Source: Flavobacteriales bacterium UBA4011
GTDB taxonomy: Bacteria > Bacteroidota > Bacteroidia > Flavobacteriales_D > Crocinitomicaceae
Length of the DNA stretch: 22,966 nt
Assembly (NCBI GenBank): GCA_002384725.1
Contig: DGBF01000113.1
Span: forward strand, 1 to 22,966
Direction of reading: 5' to 3'
This document shows, piece after piece, positions 22,477 to 22,966 of this stretch. The notes beneath the pieces are model-generated. The model saw only the letters and a program-made list of their open reading frames with translations. It was not told the DNA's origin and ran no database searches. Position 1 is the stretch's first letter; every line of letters starts with the position of its first letter. A program made the position numbers and the translations under genes.

Positions 22477-22966
22477 ATGAAATTTACAGAATTAGACTTG
22501 TCTACTGAGTTACTTGAGGCATTAGACCATATGGGTTTTACCGATGCAACACCCATTCAAGCTCAGGCCATCCCTTTGATATTACAGAATCGCGATTTAA
22601 TTGCTTGTGCTCAAACGGGAACGGGTAAAACAGCAGCATTTATTTTGCCCGTCCTAAATAAAATGGTCGGCAAAGAAACAAGCCATATTGATACCTTAAT
22701 CATTGTGCCTACGCGTGAATTGGCACTCCAGATTGAACAAGAAATCCAAGGTTTATCTTACTTCGTATCCGTTGGGTCGATGGCAATTTATGGAGGGGGC
22801 GACGGTTCGAAATTTGCCGATCAGAAAGATGCTTTGGTGAATGGACGCGATATTATTGTTGCAACTCCAGGTAAATTGATCTCTCACTTGAATTTGGGAT
22901 ATGTCAATTTCAAACATGTAAAACATTTGATTCTCGATGACCTGGAGCTTGAATACCCTATTATAT
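22477..22966 (+). CDS. DEAD-box RNA helicase, N-terminal part, cut by window end
   Basis: The product is 163 residues of the first RecA-like domain of an ATP-dependent RNA helicase (RhlE/DeaD type), which unwinds RNA duplexes in the cytoplasm. The Q motif ATPIQAQAIP lies at 24-33, Walker A AQTGTGKT at 45-52, motif Ia PTRELA at 78-83, GG in YGGGDG, and motif Ib TPGK at 130-133. Then HLILD leads into motif II, which should read DEAD at 154-157 but reads D-D-L-E, followed by LEYPII to the end. The departure is abrupt in the last 30 bases and is probably a sequence-end artefact rather than biology. Which helicase paralogue this is cannot be told from the first domain. Confidence 0.9.
   Translation, partial: MKFTELDLSTELLEALDHMGFTDATPIQAQAIPLILQNRDLIACAQTGTGKTAAFILPVLNKMVGKETSHIDTLIIVPTRELALQIEQEIQGLSYFVSVGSMAIYGGGDGSKFADQKDALVNGRDIIVATPGKLISHLNLGYVNFKHVKHLILDDLELEYPII

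Noticed and set aside
1..22966. CRISPR array, prophage, complete insertion sequence or defence system
   Set aside because: No regularly spaced repeats, no transposase, integrase, phage structural or nuclease gene is visible.

Overview
The window reads as a stretch of chromosome from a member of the Bacteroidota, most likely Flavobacteriales (possibly near Crocinitomicaceae; this placement is inference). Three things support it. Secreted proteins end in type IX secretion (T9SS) sorting domains of both type A (about 604-685 of the 18235-20292 protein) and type B (about 781-875 of the 14988-17615 protein). Several genes have the Bacteroidota -7 promoter box TAnnTTTG. Small families typical of Flavobacteriia occur (DUF6495-like, DUF6341-like, LETM1-related). 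The DNA is AT-rich and most genes show no clear Shine-Dalgarno sequence.

Layout, left to right. 1-1595 (minus): dxr (MEP isoprenoid pathway) followed after 1 nt by a truncated DUF2891 lipoprotein gene. 1931-3009 (plus): a DUF6495-like gene overlapping a SUFU-domain gene. 2983-4448 (minus): asd and a small membrane-anchored protein gene, whose 3' end overlaps the SUFU gene. 4513-8841 (plus): a secreted lamin-tail-domain protein, a LETM1-related protein and an SSB paralogue, followed by tRNA-Asn with its own promoter and terminator. 9006-10876: an accessory-looking stretch with a duplicated tRNA 3' end, an orphan coding fragment, an AT-rich FAD amine-oxidase-family gene and a small secreted ORF with an internal stop. 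10877-11743 (minus): a bestrophin-family channel. 11859-14322 (plus): a DUF6341-like peptide, ispD, metF and an unknown exported protein. 14402-17615 (minus): a large T9SS type B protein and riboflavin synthase. 17616-18234: a frameshifted CBS-domain remnant and a 40-aa lipoprotein. 18235-20292 (minus): a T9SS type A protein with a WCGWC motif. 20706-21846 (plus): three tandem ssb paralogues. 22000-22332: an orphan T9SS tail. 22477 to the end: the start of a DEAD-box helicase gene whose sequence departs from the family exactly at motif II; this may be a cloning-vector or assembly artefact.

Most genes are housekeeping: isoprenoid precursors (dxr, ispD), the aspartate family (asd), one-carbon metabolism (metF) and riboflavin. 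The most unusual part is the ssb cluster: three short, divergent OB-fold proteins in a row without the usual acidic SSB tip, a long imperfect hairpin between the second and third, and several inverted repeats in the leader. A fourth non-canonical SSB lies at 8416. No CRISPR array, rRNA, complete insertion sequence or prophage was seen. All family assignments come from reading the sequence; no database search was run.
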